Of a stretch of 64,000 bases of DNA, positions 56,782 through 64,000 are shown in pieces (position 1 is the first letter of the stretch; each line of letters begins with the position of its first letter). Source of the DNA: Trichococcus collinsii (GTDB lineage: Bacteria; Bacillota; Bacilli; Lactobacillales; Aerococcaceae); NCBI RefSeq assembly GCF_900107505.1, contig NZ_FNQH01000003.1, positions 1 through 64,000 of the forward strand, given 5' to 3'. The notes under the pieces are model-generated. The model saw nothing but the letters and a program-made list of their open reading frames with translations. It was not told where the DNA came from and made no database searches. The translations under genes and the position numbers were made by a program.

Positions 56782-57456
56782 ATGAGAAAGATTTTTGAAG
56801 AAGAATTGCAGGATTTGCACGTACTTTTCTCTGAAATGGGAAAAATGGTGAATGAAGCAATCTACATATCTGTTAAAGGTTTTGTGAATCATGATAAAGA
56901 ACTTGCTGCGGAAGTTATAGCGAGTGATACCATCATCAACCAAAGGGAAGCGGAAATCGAGAAAAGATGCTTTGAATTGATTGCGTTGCATCAGCCGGTC
57001 ACTGGTAACCTCCGCAGAATCGTAACGATCATGAAGGCATGCGCGGATTTGGAGCGCATGGCAGATCATGCCGTCAGTATCGCAAAGTCGACTATCCGCG
57101 TAAAAGGGAACAAGCGCAATTCCGATATCGAAGCAGCGATAGCTGAACAATCGGAAAAAGTAAAAGTCATGGTGGAGGAAGTCCTTGCTGCCTATATCAA
57201 AACCGACATTGAAAAAGCCAAAGAAGTTGCGCTGAGCGATAAATTGGTCGATCAAGCCGCCGAACACATCTACGGACGCGCCATCGAAGAGATGAAACTT
57301 GATCCGGAACTCGTTCTGGGAGCGACAGATTACATCATGGTCGCCGGCTATCTGGAGCGGATCGGCGACTATGTAACAAATATTTGTGAATGGATCATTT
57401 ACTTGGGTACAGGTAAAATCATCGAATTGAACACAAACAACAAGTTCGAAGACTAA
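56782..57456 (+). CDS. phoU: Phosphate-system regulator PhoU (operon 1)
   Basis: 224 aa. Two three-helix PhoU domains, each with the E/D-x3-D metal motif region (RIVTIMKACADLERMADHAVSIA and VAGYLERIGDYVTNICEWIIYL). PhoU links the transporter to PhoR signalling and limits phosphate uptake. A TATAAT at 56725-56730 in the 66-bp gap after pstB could give it extra transcription. A terminator follows, so operon 1 is complete. Confidence 0.94.
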   Translation: MRKIFEEELQDLHVLFSEMGKMVNEAIYISVKGFVNHDKELAAEVIASDTIINQREAEIEKRCFELIALHQPVTGNLRRIVTIMKACADLERMADHAVSIAKSTIRVKGNKRNSDIEAAIAEQSEKVKVMVEEVLAAYIKTDIEKAKEVALSDKLVDQAAEHIYGRAIEEMKLDPELVLGATDYIMVAGYLERIGDYVTNICEWIIYLGTGKIIELNTNNKFED

Positions 57457-57485
57457 TAGATTTATGAGTGAAGGATGGAAAAGAT

Positions 57486-57553
57486 AAAGCCAGGAAGACC
57501 GCGCGATCGAACCCGATTGCACGGCATCTTCCTGGCTTTTTTTATACATTCTT
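57486..57553 (+). terminator. Terminator of pst operon 1
   Basis: AAAGCCAGGAAGA (57486-57498) pairs with TCTTCCTGGCTTT (57537-57549), followed by Ts. Confidence 0.88.
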
Positions 57554-57737
57554 GAATCACAGCAGTCATAAAGAAGACAATTGAAAATACTCATGAAAAT
57601 GTAATATATATTTCTGCACCAGATATAAGACAAGCGTTCCGCCAATTTGTTATAATGTGGATAATCATAGAGTAAATTTACAGAAAAATAACGTAAAATC
57701 AACGTTACAATGTTCCATCAATAAAATATGTGGTGGA

Positions 57738-57776
57738 TTTACATAAAATTTACAAAAGAGATACGAAACATTTACA
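57738..57776 (+). promoter_or_regulatory. PhoP-box cluster of pst operon 2
   Basis: TTTACA at 57738, 57749 and 57771, on an 11-bp grid with the third slot (57760) degenerate. The last copy can act as -35 to a weak GATAAG at 57793-57798. Further TTTACA (57677) and GTTACA (57704) lie upstream, as does a TGTTATAAT extended -10 at 57648-57656 that could be a second, constitutive start. The 57457-57832 gap contains no gene. Confidence 0.72.
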
Positions 57777-57832
57777 AATATTCGTTACGATGGATAAGTA
57801 TGTGTTCAAGGTAAATACATGGGAGGTCAACA

Positions 57833-58693
57833 ATGAAATTAAGATATGTTTCAGCCATAGTCAGTCTAGCTGCCGTTTTTGCGCTGTCTGCCTGCGGACC
57901 TGTAGTTGATGAGGAATCCATCACCGCGGTCGGTTCTTCTGCGCTGCAGCCGTTAGTGGAGGCCGCTGGGGAACAATTCAGTGCGGAAAACCTCGGGAAA
58001 TTCGTCAATGTCCAAGGCGGTGGAACCGGAACAGGCTTGAGCCAAATTGCCGCGGGTGCGGTAGATATCGGTAATTCGGATATTTTTGCCGAAGAGAGGG
58101 AAGGAATTGATGCCAGCCAATTGGTGGACCATCGTGTCGCCATCGTTGGGATTACGCCTATCGTGACGCCCGGCGTCGGTGTAACGGATCTTTCCATGGA
58201 AGAGTTGCGCGGTATCTTTACGGGCAAATACAGCAATTGGTCCGAATTGGGCGGAAAAGATCTGCCGATAGTCGTATTGAATCGTGCGAAAGGTAGCGGT
58301 ACCAGAGCGACATTCGATAAATGGGTTCTGGCCGGAGAAGAAAGCATCATCACCCAAGAGCAAGAATCCAACGGAACCGTCCGTCAGATCGTTGCATCAA
58401 CACCGGGCACCATCAGCTATGTATCCTTCTCTTACGTCAACGAAGATGTCAAGGCGCTCTCCATAGATGGAGTAGAGCCGACGCCGGAGAACGTTACGAC
58501 CAACGCATGGGTCATCTGGGCATATGAACATATGTACACGAATGGCGAACCTACGGGATTGACTAAAGAATTCCTGGATTACATGCTGTCGGAAGAAGTG
58601 CAGGGCAATCTGATCGAAGCGTTGGGATATATTCCTTCGACGCAAATGAAGGTCGATAGAGACATTGAAGGAAACGTCACACCGATCGAATAA
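57833..58693 (+). CDS. pstS: Phosphate-binding lipoprotein PstS (operon 2)
   Basis: 286 aa. Lipobox LSAC with Cys at residue 22. The mature part starts almost at once, with VGSSALQPLVEAAGEQF, GGGTGTGLSQIAAGAVDIGNSD and a phosphate-loop RAKGSGTRATFDKW. It is shorter than and clearly different from the PstS of operon 1 and belongs to another PstS subgroup. GGAGG precedes the ATG. First gene of operon 2. Confidence 0.92.
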   Translation: MKLRYVSAIVSLAAVFALSACGPVVDEESITAVGSSALQPLVEAAGEQFSAENLGKFVNVQGGGTGTGLSQIAAGAVDIGNSDIFAEEREGIDASQLVDHRVAIVGITPIVTPGVGVTDLSMEELRGIFTGKYSNWSELGGKDLPIVVLNRAKGSGTRATFDKWVLAGEESIITQEQESNGTVRQIVASTPGTISYVSFSYVNEDVKALSIDGVEPTPENVTTNAWVIWAYEHMYTNGEPTGLTKEFLDYMLSEEVQGNLIEALGYIPSTQMKVDRDIEGNVTPIE

Positions 58694-58717
58694 CAGCAAC
58701 TGAAATATCATTGTGAT

Positions 58718-58753
58718 GAAAGGCGGCCGCCTTTTCGGAGGACGGCGCCTTTC
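58718..58753 (+). other. Intra-operon hairpin between pstS and pstC (operon 2)
   Basis: GAAAGGCG (58718-58725) pairs with CGCCTTTC (58746-58753), with a partial inner helix. It occupies the same position as the hairpin in operon 1 but has a different sequence. Confidence 0.6.
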
Positions 58754-58786
58754 GTTGCGGCTCAAAGTTTAAGAGGAGGGTTTCTC

Positions 58787-59710
58787 TTGGAAATGACACC
58801 AGGAAACTTAATGAAAAAGTCAAGTAAACGCAGATTGGAATCATTTGGACGCACCATCAGTCTGATCAGCACTGCAGTCATCGTCTTCATCGTGCTGTCC
58901 ATTCTATATTTTGTCACCAGCAAAGGGATATCCACCTTTGTTACGGATGGCGTATCACTAGGGGATTTTTTGACGAAAAGCATCTGGAACCCCGGTACCG
59001 TCGCTGATGACGGCACACCCTTAGTCGGAGCCTTACCGATGATCGCAGGCTCATTTTTGGTCACTTTGATTTCCGCAGCCTTGGCGACACCGTTCGCCGT
59101 AGCTGCAGCCTTGTTCATGACGGAAATATCACCGAAATCCGGGAAAAAAATACTGCAACCGGTCATCGAACTGCTTGTCGGTATTCCGTCGGTCGTGTAC
59201 GGATTCATCGGCTTGACGGTTGTAGTGCCTTTTGTCCGCTCGTTGTTCGGCGGTACCGGATTCGGTATTCTTTCTTCCACCTTGGTCCTGTTCGTCATGA
59301 TTTTGCCGACCGTGACCAGCATGTCAGTGGATGCTTTGAACGCAGTCCCCCGTCATTACCGGGAAGCTTCCCTTGCTATGGGAGGGACGCGCTGGCAGAC
59401 CATCTATAAAGTGGTTTTGCGGGCAGCTACCCCAGGGCTTATGACAGCGGTCGTCTTCGGGATGGCGCGTGCGTTCGGAGAAGCCTTGGCGGTTCAGATG
59501 GTTATCGGAAATGCGACTTTGATGCCGAACAATCTTGTGACGCCGGCTTCGACATTGACAAGTATTTTGACGATGAGCATGGGGAACACCGTTATGGGAA
59601 CCTTGGAAAACAATGTCCTCTGGTCATTGGCGACCATCCTCCTTTTGATGGCTTTATTCTTCAATATTTTGACACGCTACATCGGTAAGAAAGGAGCCGT
59701 TAAAAAATGA
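58787..59710 (+). CDS. pstC: Phosphate ABC transporter permease PstC (operon 2)
   Basis: 307 aa, TTG start with GAGGAGGG 6 nt upstream. Six membrane segments and the EAA loop DALNAVPRHYREASLAMGGTRWQTIYKVVLRAATPG. It also carries GIPSVVYGFIGLTVVVPFV. It overlaps pstA by 4 bp (ATGA). Its loop sequences differ strongly from the operon 1 copy, so the two operons do not look like a recent duplication. Confidence 0.92.
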   Translation: MEMTPGNLMKKSSKRRLESFGRTISLISTAVIVFIVLSILYFVTSKGISTFVTDGVSLGDFLTKSIWNPGTVADDGTPLVGALPMIAGSFLVTLISAALATPFAVAAALFMTEISPKSGKKILQPVIELLVGIPSVVYGFIGLTVVVPFVRSLFGGTGFGILSSTLVLFVMILPTVTSMSVDALNAVPRHYREASLAMGGTRWQTIYKVVLRAATPGLMTAVVFGMARAFGEALAVQMVIGNATLMPNNLVTPASTLTSILTMSMGNTVMGTLENNVLWSLATILLLMALFFNILTRYIGKKGAVKK

Positions 59711-60597
59711 ACATGGATCCCAAAAAAGTAGACAAATTTATGGTCGGCCTGATCTATCTGTTTTCCGGAACGATCATCCTTATTCTGGCAGGTCTGCTGC
59801 TCTTTATCTTATGGCGCGGCCTGCCCCAGTTCTCATGGGAATTTCTGACGGCACCGGCAAAGTCCTTCCAAGTAGGTGGTGGAATCGGAGTACAGTTATT
59901 CAATTCCTTTTACCTCTTGATCCTGACGATGCTGATCAGCACGCCACTTGCGTTGGGAGCGGCGATTTACCTTTCGGAATATGCACCTCAGAATTGGTTT
60001 ACCGACATCATCCGTACTGCTATCGAAGTTTTGAGTTCCTTACCGTCAGTTGTAGTCGGACTCTTCGGGTTCCTGATTTTCGTCATCCAATATGATTTTG
60101 GCTTCTCGATCCTTTCAGGAGCCTTGTCCCTGACCATCTTCAATCTGCCGCTTTTGACGCGCACGATCGAAGATTCCTTGCGGGCGATTCCGTCTTCCCA
60201 GCGTGAAGCTGGATTGGCCTTGGGGCTTTCCCGTTGGGAGACAGTGACGTTGATCATTCTGCCGGCTGCTTTGCCGGGTATTCTGACCGGGATGATTTTA
60301 GCTGCGGGCCGTATTTTCGGTGAAGCAGCCGCATTGATCTATACAGCCGGGCAGAGCGCTCCGGCTTTGGATTTCACAAATTGGAATCCGCAATCCATCA
60401 CAAGTCCGTTGAATATTTTCCGGCCTGCCGAAACATTGGCTGTACACATCTGGAAAATCAACAGTGAAGGCGTGAAACCGGATGGAGCGCAAGTATCCGC
60501 TGGTGCCTCAGCAGTACTGGTGTTGGCAGTCCTCATCTTCAATCTGACCGCCAGAAGTTTGGGCAGAAGATTGCAGAAGAAAGCTACTTCAGCATAG
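59707..60597 (+). CDS. pstA: Phosphate ABC transporter permease PstA (operon 2)
   Basis: 296 aa. Six membrane segments; EAA loop [54 protein letters not shown]. The C-terminus has a longer extracytoplasmic loop (near residues 215-260) than the operon 1 PstA. Coupled to pstC by the ATGA overlap. The ATPase gene follows after 34 bp. Confidence 0.92.
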   Translation: MNMDPKKVDKFMVGLIYLFSGTIILILAGLLLFILWRGLPQFSWEFLTAPAKSFQVGGGIGVQLFNSFYLLILTMLISTPLALGAAIYLSEYAPQNWFTDIIRTAIEVLSSLPSVVVGLFGFLIFVIQYDFGFSILSGALSLTIFNLPLLTRTIEDSLRAIPSSQREAGLALGLSRWETVTLIILPAALPGILTGMILAAGRIFGEAAALIYTAGQSAPALDFTNWNPQSITSPLNIFRPAETLAVHIWKINSEGVKPDGAQVSAGASAVLVLAVLIFNLTARSLGRRLQKKATSA

Positions 60598-60631
60598 AAC
60601 CGGAAAAATTGATTTGAAGGAGGGACCCTTG

Positions 60632-61438
60632 ATGGGGAATGAAAAAACACTGGAAACGAATATCATCCGGATGCGTCCTGAGGCTGAAGTTGCCCTGAAG
60701 ACAAATAATCTGCATGTTCATTATGGCGATTTTGAAGCAATCAAAGGCGTTTCCATGGAATTTGAAAAGAATAAAATCACCTCGCTGATCGGACCGAGCG
60801 GGTGCGGGAAATCCACTTATCTTCGTTCGCTGAACCGGATGAACGACGCTGTTCCCGGCGCAAAAGTGACTGGGGAAATCATTTACCAAGGCATTGATGT
60901 GAACGTACCTGAAGTCGATGTATTCGAAGTACGGAAAAATATTGGGATGGTATTCCAAAGACCGAATCCTTTTAGCAAATCGATTTATGAGAACATCGCT
61001 TTTGCACTGAGAAGGCACGGCATGAAAGACAAGTCGGCATTGGACGAAATCGTCGAAACCAGCCTGAAACAAGCTGCCCTTTGGGACCAAGTGAAGGATC
61101 AGTTGAACAAAAGCGCCTTAGCACTTTCGGGCGGCCAACAGCAACGTCTCTGCATCGCACGGGCGATCGCACTGAAACCTGATATCCTGCTTTTGGATGA
61201 ACCGGCCAGCGCGTTGGATCCGATATCGACTTCTCAAGTCGAAGAAACCTTGCTGGAGCTGAAGGAAAAGTATACGATTATCATTGTTACACATAATATG
61301 CAACAAGCATCGCGGATCAGTGACTATACAGCGTTCTTCTATTTGGGCAATGTTATTGAATATGATGAGACCAGAAAAATCTTTACCCGTCCGAAGATTC
61401 AACAGACGGAAGATTATGTTTCTGGGCATTTCGGCTAG
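60632..61438 (+). CDS. pstB: Phosphate ABC transporter ATPase PstB (operon 2, first copy)
   Basis: 268 aa from ATG 60632 (GGAGGG 7 nt upstream). Walker [19 protein letters not shown]-loop [19 protein letters not shown], signature [16 protein letters not shown], Walker [14 protein letters not shown]. About 15 extra N-terminal residues. Followed after 12 bp by a second, similar ATPase. In Lactobacillales two PstB copies in one operon are common; they may form a heterodimer. Confidence 0.93.
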   Translation: MGNEKTLETNIIRMRPEAEVALKTNNLHVHYGDFEAIKGVSMEFEKNKITSLIGPSGCGKSTYLRSLNRMNDAVPGAKVTGEIIYQGIDVNVPEVDVFEVRKNIGMVFQRPNPFSKSIYENIAFALRRHGMKDKSALDEIVETSLKQAALWDQVKDQLNKSALALSGGQQQRLCIARAIALKPDILLLDEPASALDPISTSQVEETLLELKEKYTIIIVTHNMQQASRISDYTAFFYLGNVIEYDETRKIFTRPKIQQTEDYVSGHFG

Positions 61439-61450
61439 GAGGAAAGCAAC

Positions 61451-62215
61451 GTGAACAGCACAAAACCCATTATTGAAACGCGTGATGTACATTTATATTA
61501 CGGAAAGAACGAAGCGTTGAAGGGCATTTCGCTGGATTTCCATAAAAAAGAAATAACGGCTCTGATCGGGCCGAGCGGATGCGGAAAATCCACCTACTTA
61601 AGGACCTTGAATCGTATGAATGACTTGATTCCGGATGTGACGGTCACCGGGAAAATCAGTTTCAATGACCAGGATATCTACAGTCCGCAAATGGATACTG
61701 TAGAGTTGCGGAAAAAGGTTGGCATGGTTTTCCAACAACCGAACCCATTCCCATTTTCGGTATTCGACAACGTAGCATATGGCTTACGCATCGCCGGAAT
61801 GAAGGACAAAGAAAAAATTGCCCGGATTGTGGAAGAGAGTCTTAAGAAAGCCGCTGTATGGGACGACGTCAAAGATAAATTAGATCAGAGTGCTTTATCT
61901 TTGTCAGGAGGACAGCAGCAACGTGTCTGTATCGCCCGGGTCTTGGCGATCGAACCTGAAGTCATTTTGTTGGATGAACCGACGAGCGCGTTGGATCCAA
62001 TTTCCAGTGCTCAGATCGAACGGATGCTTATGGAACTGAAAAACGAGTACACGATGATTATTGTTACGCACAATATGCAGCAAGCATCGCGGATTTCTGA
62101 TAATACTGCCTTTTTTTTGAACGGAGAATTGATTGAATTCGGTGAAACGAGCCAAATCTTCACCAATCCAAAGAAAAAACAAACGGAAGATTATATTTCT
62201 GGACGTTTCGGCTGA
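61451..62215 (+). CDS. pstB: Phosphate ABC transporter ATPase PstB (operon 2, second copy)
   Basis: 254 aa, GTG start with AGGAGG upstream. Walker [19 protein letters not shown]-loop [19 protein letters not shown], signature [16 protein letters not shown], Walker [14 protein letters not shown]. Intact in every motif, so not a decaying duplicate. Q-loop and signature differ slightly from the first copy, which would suit an asymmetric pair. Confidence 0.93.
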   Translation: MNSTKPIIETRDVHLYYGKNEALKGISLDFHKKEITALIGPSGCGKSTYLRTLNRMNDLIPDVTVTGKISFNDQDIYSPQMDTVELRKKVGMVFQQPNPFPFSVFDNVAYGLRIAGMKDKEKIARIVEESLKKAAVWDDVKDKLDQSALSLSGGQQQRVCIARVLAIEPEVILLDEPTSALDPISSAQIERMLMELKNEYTMIIVTHNMQQASRISDNTAFFLNGELIEFGETSQIFTNPKKKQTEDYISGRFG

Positions 62216-62258
62216 TCCGTTGCATAATGAAAAATATTTACAAAGGGGTTGGTTTGTG

Positions 62259-62927
62259 ATGAGACGAGTTTTTGAAGAGGAATTAAAGAGTTTGCACACT
62301 CACTTTTTGAAGATGGGTGTATTGGTCAATGAAGCGATCCAGAAATCAGTGGATGCTTTTGTCACGCACGATAAAGAATTAGCACAGCAAGTTATAGATG
62401 AAGATGCAGCCATCAATAAACTCGAGAACGACTTGGAGCTCGAATGTTTCGAATTGATAGCCTTGCAACAGCCGGTCACCACTGACTTGCGCAAAATCGT
62501 AACCGTGATGAAAGCCAGTGCCGATTTGGAACGGATAGGTGATCACGCGGTCAGTATCGCCAAGTCAACAATCAAAGTGAAAGGCACCAAGCATGATGCT
62601 GATATCGAAACGGCTATCGCGGAAGCTGCCTTGATGGTCATGGCGATGGTAAAGGAAGTCCTGGATGCTTACGTTGTCATGGATGTTGAACGGGCACGCG
62701 CGATTGCGGCCAGGGATACAGAAATAGATGAACGTGCAAAAAATATCTACGAAAGCTGCATCGAGCATATGAAACAGGATCCTGAAATCATTTTCGGAGG
62801 AACCAATTACATGCGCATTTCGACTTATTTGGAAAGAATAGGCGATTATGTAACGAATATATCCGAATGGATCATTTACTTGGATTCAGGCGAAGTCGTA
62901 GAATTGAATGTCCACCATAAAATTTAA
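62259..62927 (+). CDS. phoU: Phosphate-system regulator PhoU (operon 2)
   Basis: 222 aa from ATG 62259 (AAAGGGG upstream; GTG 62256 is almost as good). MRRVFEEELKSLHTHFLKMGVLVNEAI parallels the operon 1 PhoU. Both PhoU domains keep their metal motifs (VMKASADLERIGDHAVSIA, RISTYLERIGDYVTNISEWIIYL). The longer frame to 62133 lies inside pstB and is rejected. Ends operon 2. Confidence 0.93.
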   Translation: MRRVFEEELKSLHTHFLKMGVLVNEAIQKSVDAFVTHDKELAQQVIDEDAAINKLENDLELECFELIALQQPVTTDLRKIVTVMKASADLERIGDHAVSIAKSTIKVKGTKHDADIETAIAEAALMVMAMVKEVLDAYVVMDVERARAIAARDTEIDERAKNIYESCIEHMKQDPEIIFGGTNYMRISTYLERIGDYVTNISEWIIYLDSGEVVELNVHHKI

Positions 62928-62931
62928 TGAG

Positions 62932-62974
62932 AAAAGCGTTGCCGAGCCGAATATGGCGCTGCAACGCTTTTTTA
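62932..62974 (+). terminator. Terminator of pst operon 2
   Basis: AAAAGCGTTGC/GCAACGCTTTT with T6 tail. Confidence 0.9.
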
Positions 62975-63112
62975 TTTCTGCGTCAGTTCAAGGATCTGAT
63001 ACAGGAGAGATGCTTTGCAGCTGCTAATTTCGGCAGCAAGCGCAATAGCTTTCATAGAACAGATGAATTTGCTAAAATAAGGATTGAAGTAAGGAATAGG
63101 AGCTTAGATGAG

Positions 63113-63463
63113 ATGATGTCAGATTTGAATACAGAAACCATACAAGCAGTTACGAAAATATTCAAATTGATCGGCGATCCGACCCGTTTTTTGATTCTCC
63201 ATGTGCTGGAAAACCGGGAACTGAACGTTAATGCCATCGCAGAGGAACTGGACTTGGAGCAATCGGCAGTGTCGCACCAGCTGAAAAAGCTGCGGGAAGC
63301 GAAGTTGGTGAAGAGTAGAAGAAGCGGAAAAAATATCCTCTACAGTCAAGACGATCAGCATGTCTACGCAATCTTGCATTTGGCTGTAGAACATGCCGAA
63401 CATGGCAGGGAAGAAGAGAGGAATGAGGCAGAGGCACGCTCCGCGGATAAGAAACATCCTTAA
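63113..63463 (+). CDS. ArsR/SmtB-family metal-sensing repressor, CzrA-like
   Basis: 116 aa from ATG 63113 (AGGAG 10 nt upstream; ATG 63116 is equivalent). Winged-helix core IFKLIGDPTRFLILHVLENRELNVNAIAEEL and recognition helix SAVSHQLKKLREAKLVKSRRSG. The C-terminal helix has the alpha-5 metal site D-x-H-x10-H-x2-H as Asp81, His83, His94, His97, the Zn/Co site of CzrA and SmtB. No alpha-3N cysteines. It should release DNA on binding zinc. No transporter gene is adjacent in this window. Confidence 0.88.
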   Translation: MMSDLNTETIQAVTKIFKLIGDPTRFLILHVLENRELNVNAIAEELDLEQSAVSHQLKKLREAKLVKSRRSGKNILYSQDDQHVYAILHLAVEHAEHGREEERNEAEARSADKKHP

Positions 63464-63472
63464 ACAAAAGTG

Positions 63473-63486
63473 CGAACTAGTGTTCT
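63473..63486 (+). promoter_or_regulatory. LexA (SOS) box upstream of uvrA
   Basis: CGAAC-TAGT-GTTCT matches the Firmicute LexA site CGAAC-N4-GTTCG with one mismatch at the last base. It overlaps the -35 position relative to the extended -10 at 63502-63510. A second CGAAC half-site is at 63491. Confidence 0.75.
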
Positions 63487-63501
63487 TTTCCGAACTTGAT
63501 A

Positions 63502-63510
63502 TGGTATACT
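63502..63510 (+). promoter_or_regulatory. Extended -10 promoter of uvrA
   Basis: TGGTATACT, 58 bp before the uvrA ATG. Confidence 0.6.
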
Positions 63511-63568
63511 GAATGAGAATAGGAAACAGACGAAGACCAAAGAATAAGTCAAAGAGGGATCTGAAAAT

Positions 63569-64000
63569 ATGGCAAAAGACCAAATCATCGTACGGGGAGC
63601 CCGTTCGCACAATTTGAAGAATATAGATGTTACCATTCCAAGGGATAAGCTTGTCGTCATGACCGGTCTTTCCGGATCTGGTAAAAGCTCGTTGGCTTTC
63701 GATACGCTTTATGCAGAAGGACAAAGACGCTATGTGGAAAGCCTCTCCGCCTATGCACGTCAGTTTTTGGGCCAGATGGACAAACCGGATGTGGACAGCA
63801 TCGATGGCTTGAGCCCAGCGATTGCTATCGATCAAAAGACGACGAATCGCAATCCCCGTTCGACTGTTGGTACAGTTACAGAAGTTAATGACTTCCTGCG
63901 ACTGCTTTTTGCCCGTGTGGGTCACCCGATTTGTCCGAATGATGGCACGCCGATCAGCAGCCAATCACCCGAACAGATGGTGAATCAGGTTCTTGAGCTT
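63569..64000 (+). CDS. uvrA: UvrABC system protein A (partial, 5' end only)
   Basis: The first 144 codons are in the window and run off its end. [67 protein letters not shown] is unmistakable UvrA (broken here only by the visible Walker A GLSGSGKS at residues 33-40). UvrA scans DNA for bulky lesions with UvrB. The upstream LexA-type box fits SOS control. uvrB, usually just upstream, is replaced here by the ArsR gene. Confidence 0.96.
   Translation, partial: MAKDQIIVRGARSHNLKNIDVTIPRDKLVVMTGLSGSGKSSLAFDTLYAEGQRRYVESLSAYARQFLGQMDKPDVDSIDGLSPAIAIDQKTTNRNPRSTVGTVTEVNDFLRLLFARVGHPICPNDGTPISSQSPEQMVNQVLEL

Noticed and set aside
56617-57702. 361-aa ORF on the minus strand
   Set aside because: Antisense to pstB end and phoU across a terminator; Phe/Cys/His-rich composition typical of a shadow.
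62133-62258. N-terminal extension of the second PhoU
   Set aside because: It lies inside the pstB coding sequence and the true ribosome site is just before 62256-62259.
63119-63964. 281-aa minus-strand ORF over the ArsR and uvrA genes
   Set aside because: Antisense shadow of two well-supported genes with no start signal.

Overview
The window looks like chromosomal core DNA of a low-to-moderate G+C Gram-positive bacterium of the order Lactobacillales. A Carnobacteriaceae-type organism such as Trichococcus is my best guess, from protein character and gene order and not from any search. Supporting signs are the rRNA operon end, a CIRCE-controlled groESL, a proS T-box, a LexA-type SOS box, PTS fructose uptake, a malolactic-type enzyme, comFA/comFC, TagO and LtaS-type envelope genes, and a B. 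subtilis-like tsaB-rimI-tsaD-ABC-F-rex-ydiK-ydiL-groESL order. I see no insertion sequence, prophage, CRISPR array or tRNA gene.

Layout. 1-0.4 kb: 3' end of 23S rRNA, 5S rRNA and terminator. 0.4-7.2 kb: CAP-domain protein, lipoprotein, universal stress protein, acyl-CoA thioesterase, then malolactic/malic enzyme plus fumarase, and a GNAT acetyltransferase. 7.2-9 kb: T-box leader and a short (INS-less) prolyl-tRNA synthetase. 9-13.7 kb: DUF896 protein, mhqD/mhqE electrophile-detoxification pair with an MhqR-like operator, and divergent galT-galR. 13.8-24 kb: CsbD-like protein, the t6A genes tsaB and tsaD flanking two GNAT genes, HAD phosphatase, ABC-F protein, rex, ydiK, a CPBP protease and groESL. 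24-24.4 kb: four tandem, structurally conserved and covarying hairpin units with no gene, the most unusual object in the window. 24.6-28.2 kb: fruR-fruK-fruA. 28.4-37.1 kb: argG, a polyprenyl-phosphate sugar transferase, pncB-nadE, an LTA-synthase-like protein and TagO. 37.1-43.3 kb: YigZ, murE, DegV, thpR and comFA-comFC. 43.4-50 kb: hpf, a structured intergenic repeat, secA, prfB with its programmed frameshift, and ftsEX. 50.3-62.9 kb: phoPR followed by two complete Pst phosphate-uptake operons, each ending in phoU. 62.9-64 kb: CzrA-like ArsR repressor and the start of uvrA, which runs off the window.

How parts work together. PhoR/PhoP probably activates both pst operons through TTTACA repeats spaced 11 bp apart upstream of each pstS. 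Each operon encodes its own binding protein, permease pair, ATPase(s) and PhoU. FumC and the malolactic-type enzyme would turn fumarate into malate and then lactate (or pyruvate). FruR/FruK/FruA import and phosphorylate fructose. PncB and NadE salvage nicotinate to NAD, while Rex senses the NADH/NAD ratio. MurE, TagO, LtaS-type, the sugar transferase, FtsEX and SecA serve the cell envelope. All functional calls come from reading translated sequences and motifs; no database search was possible.
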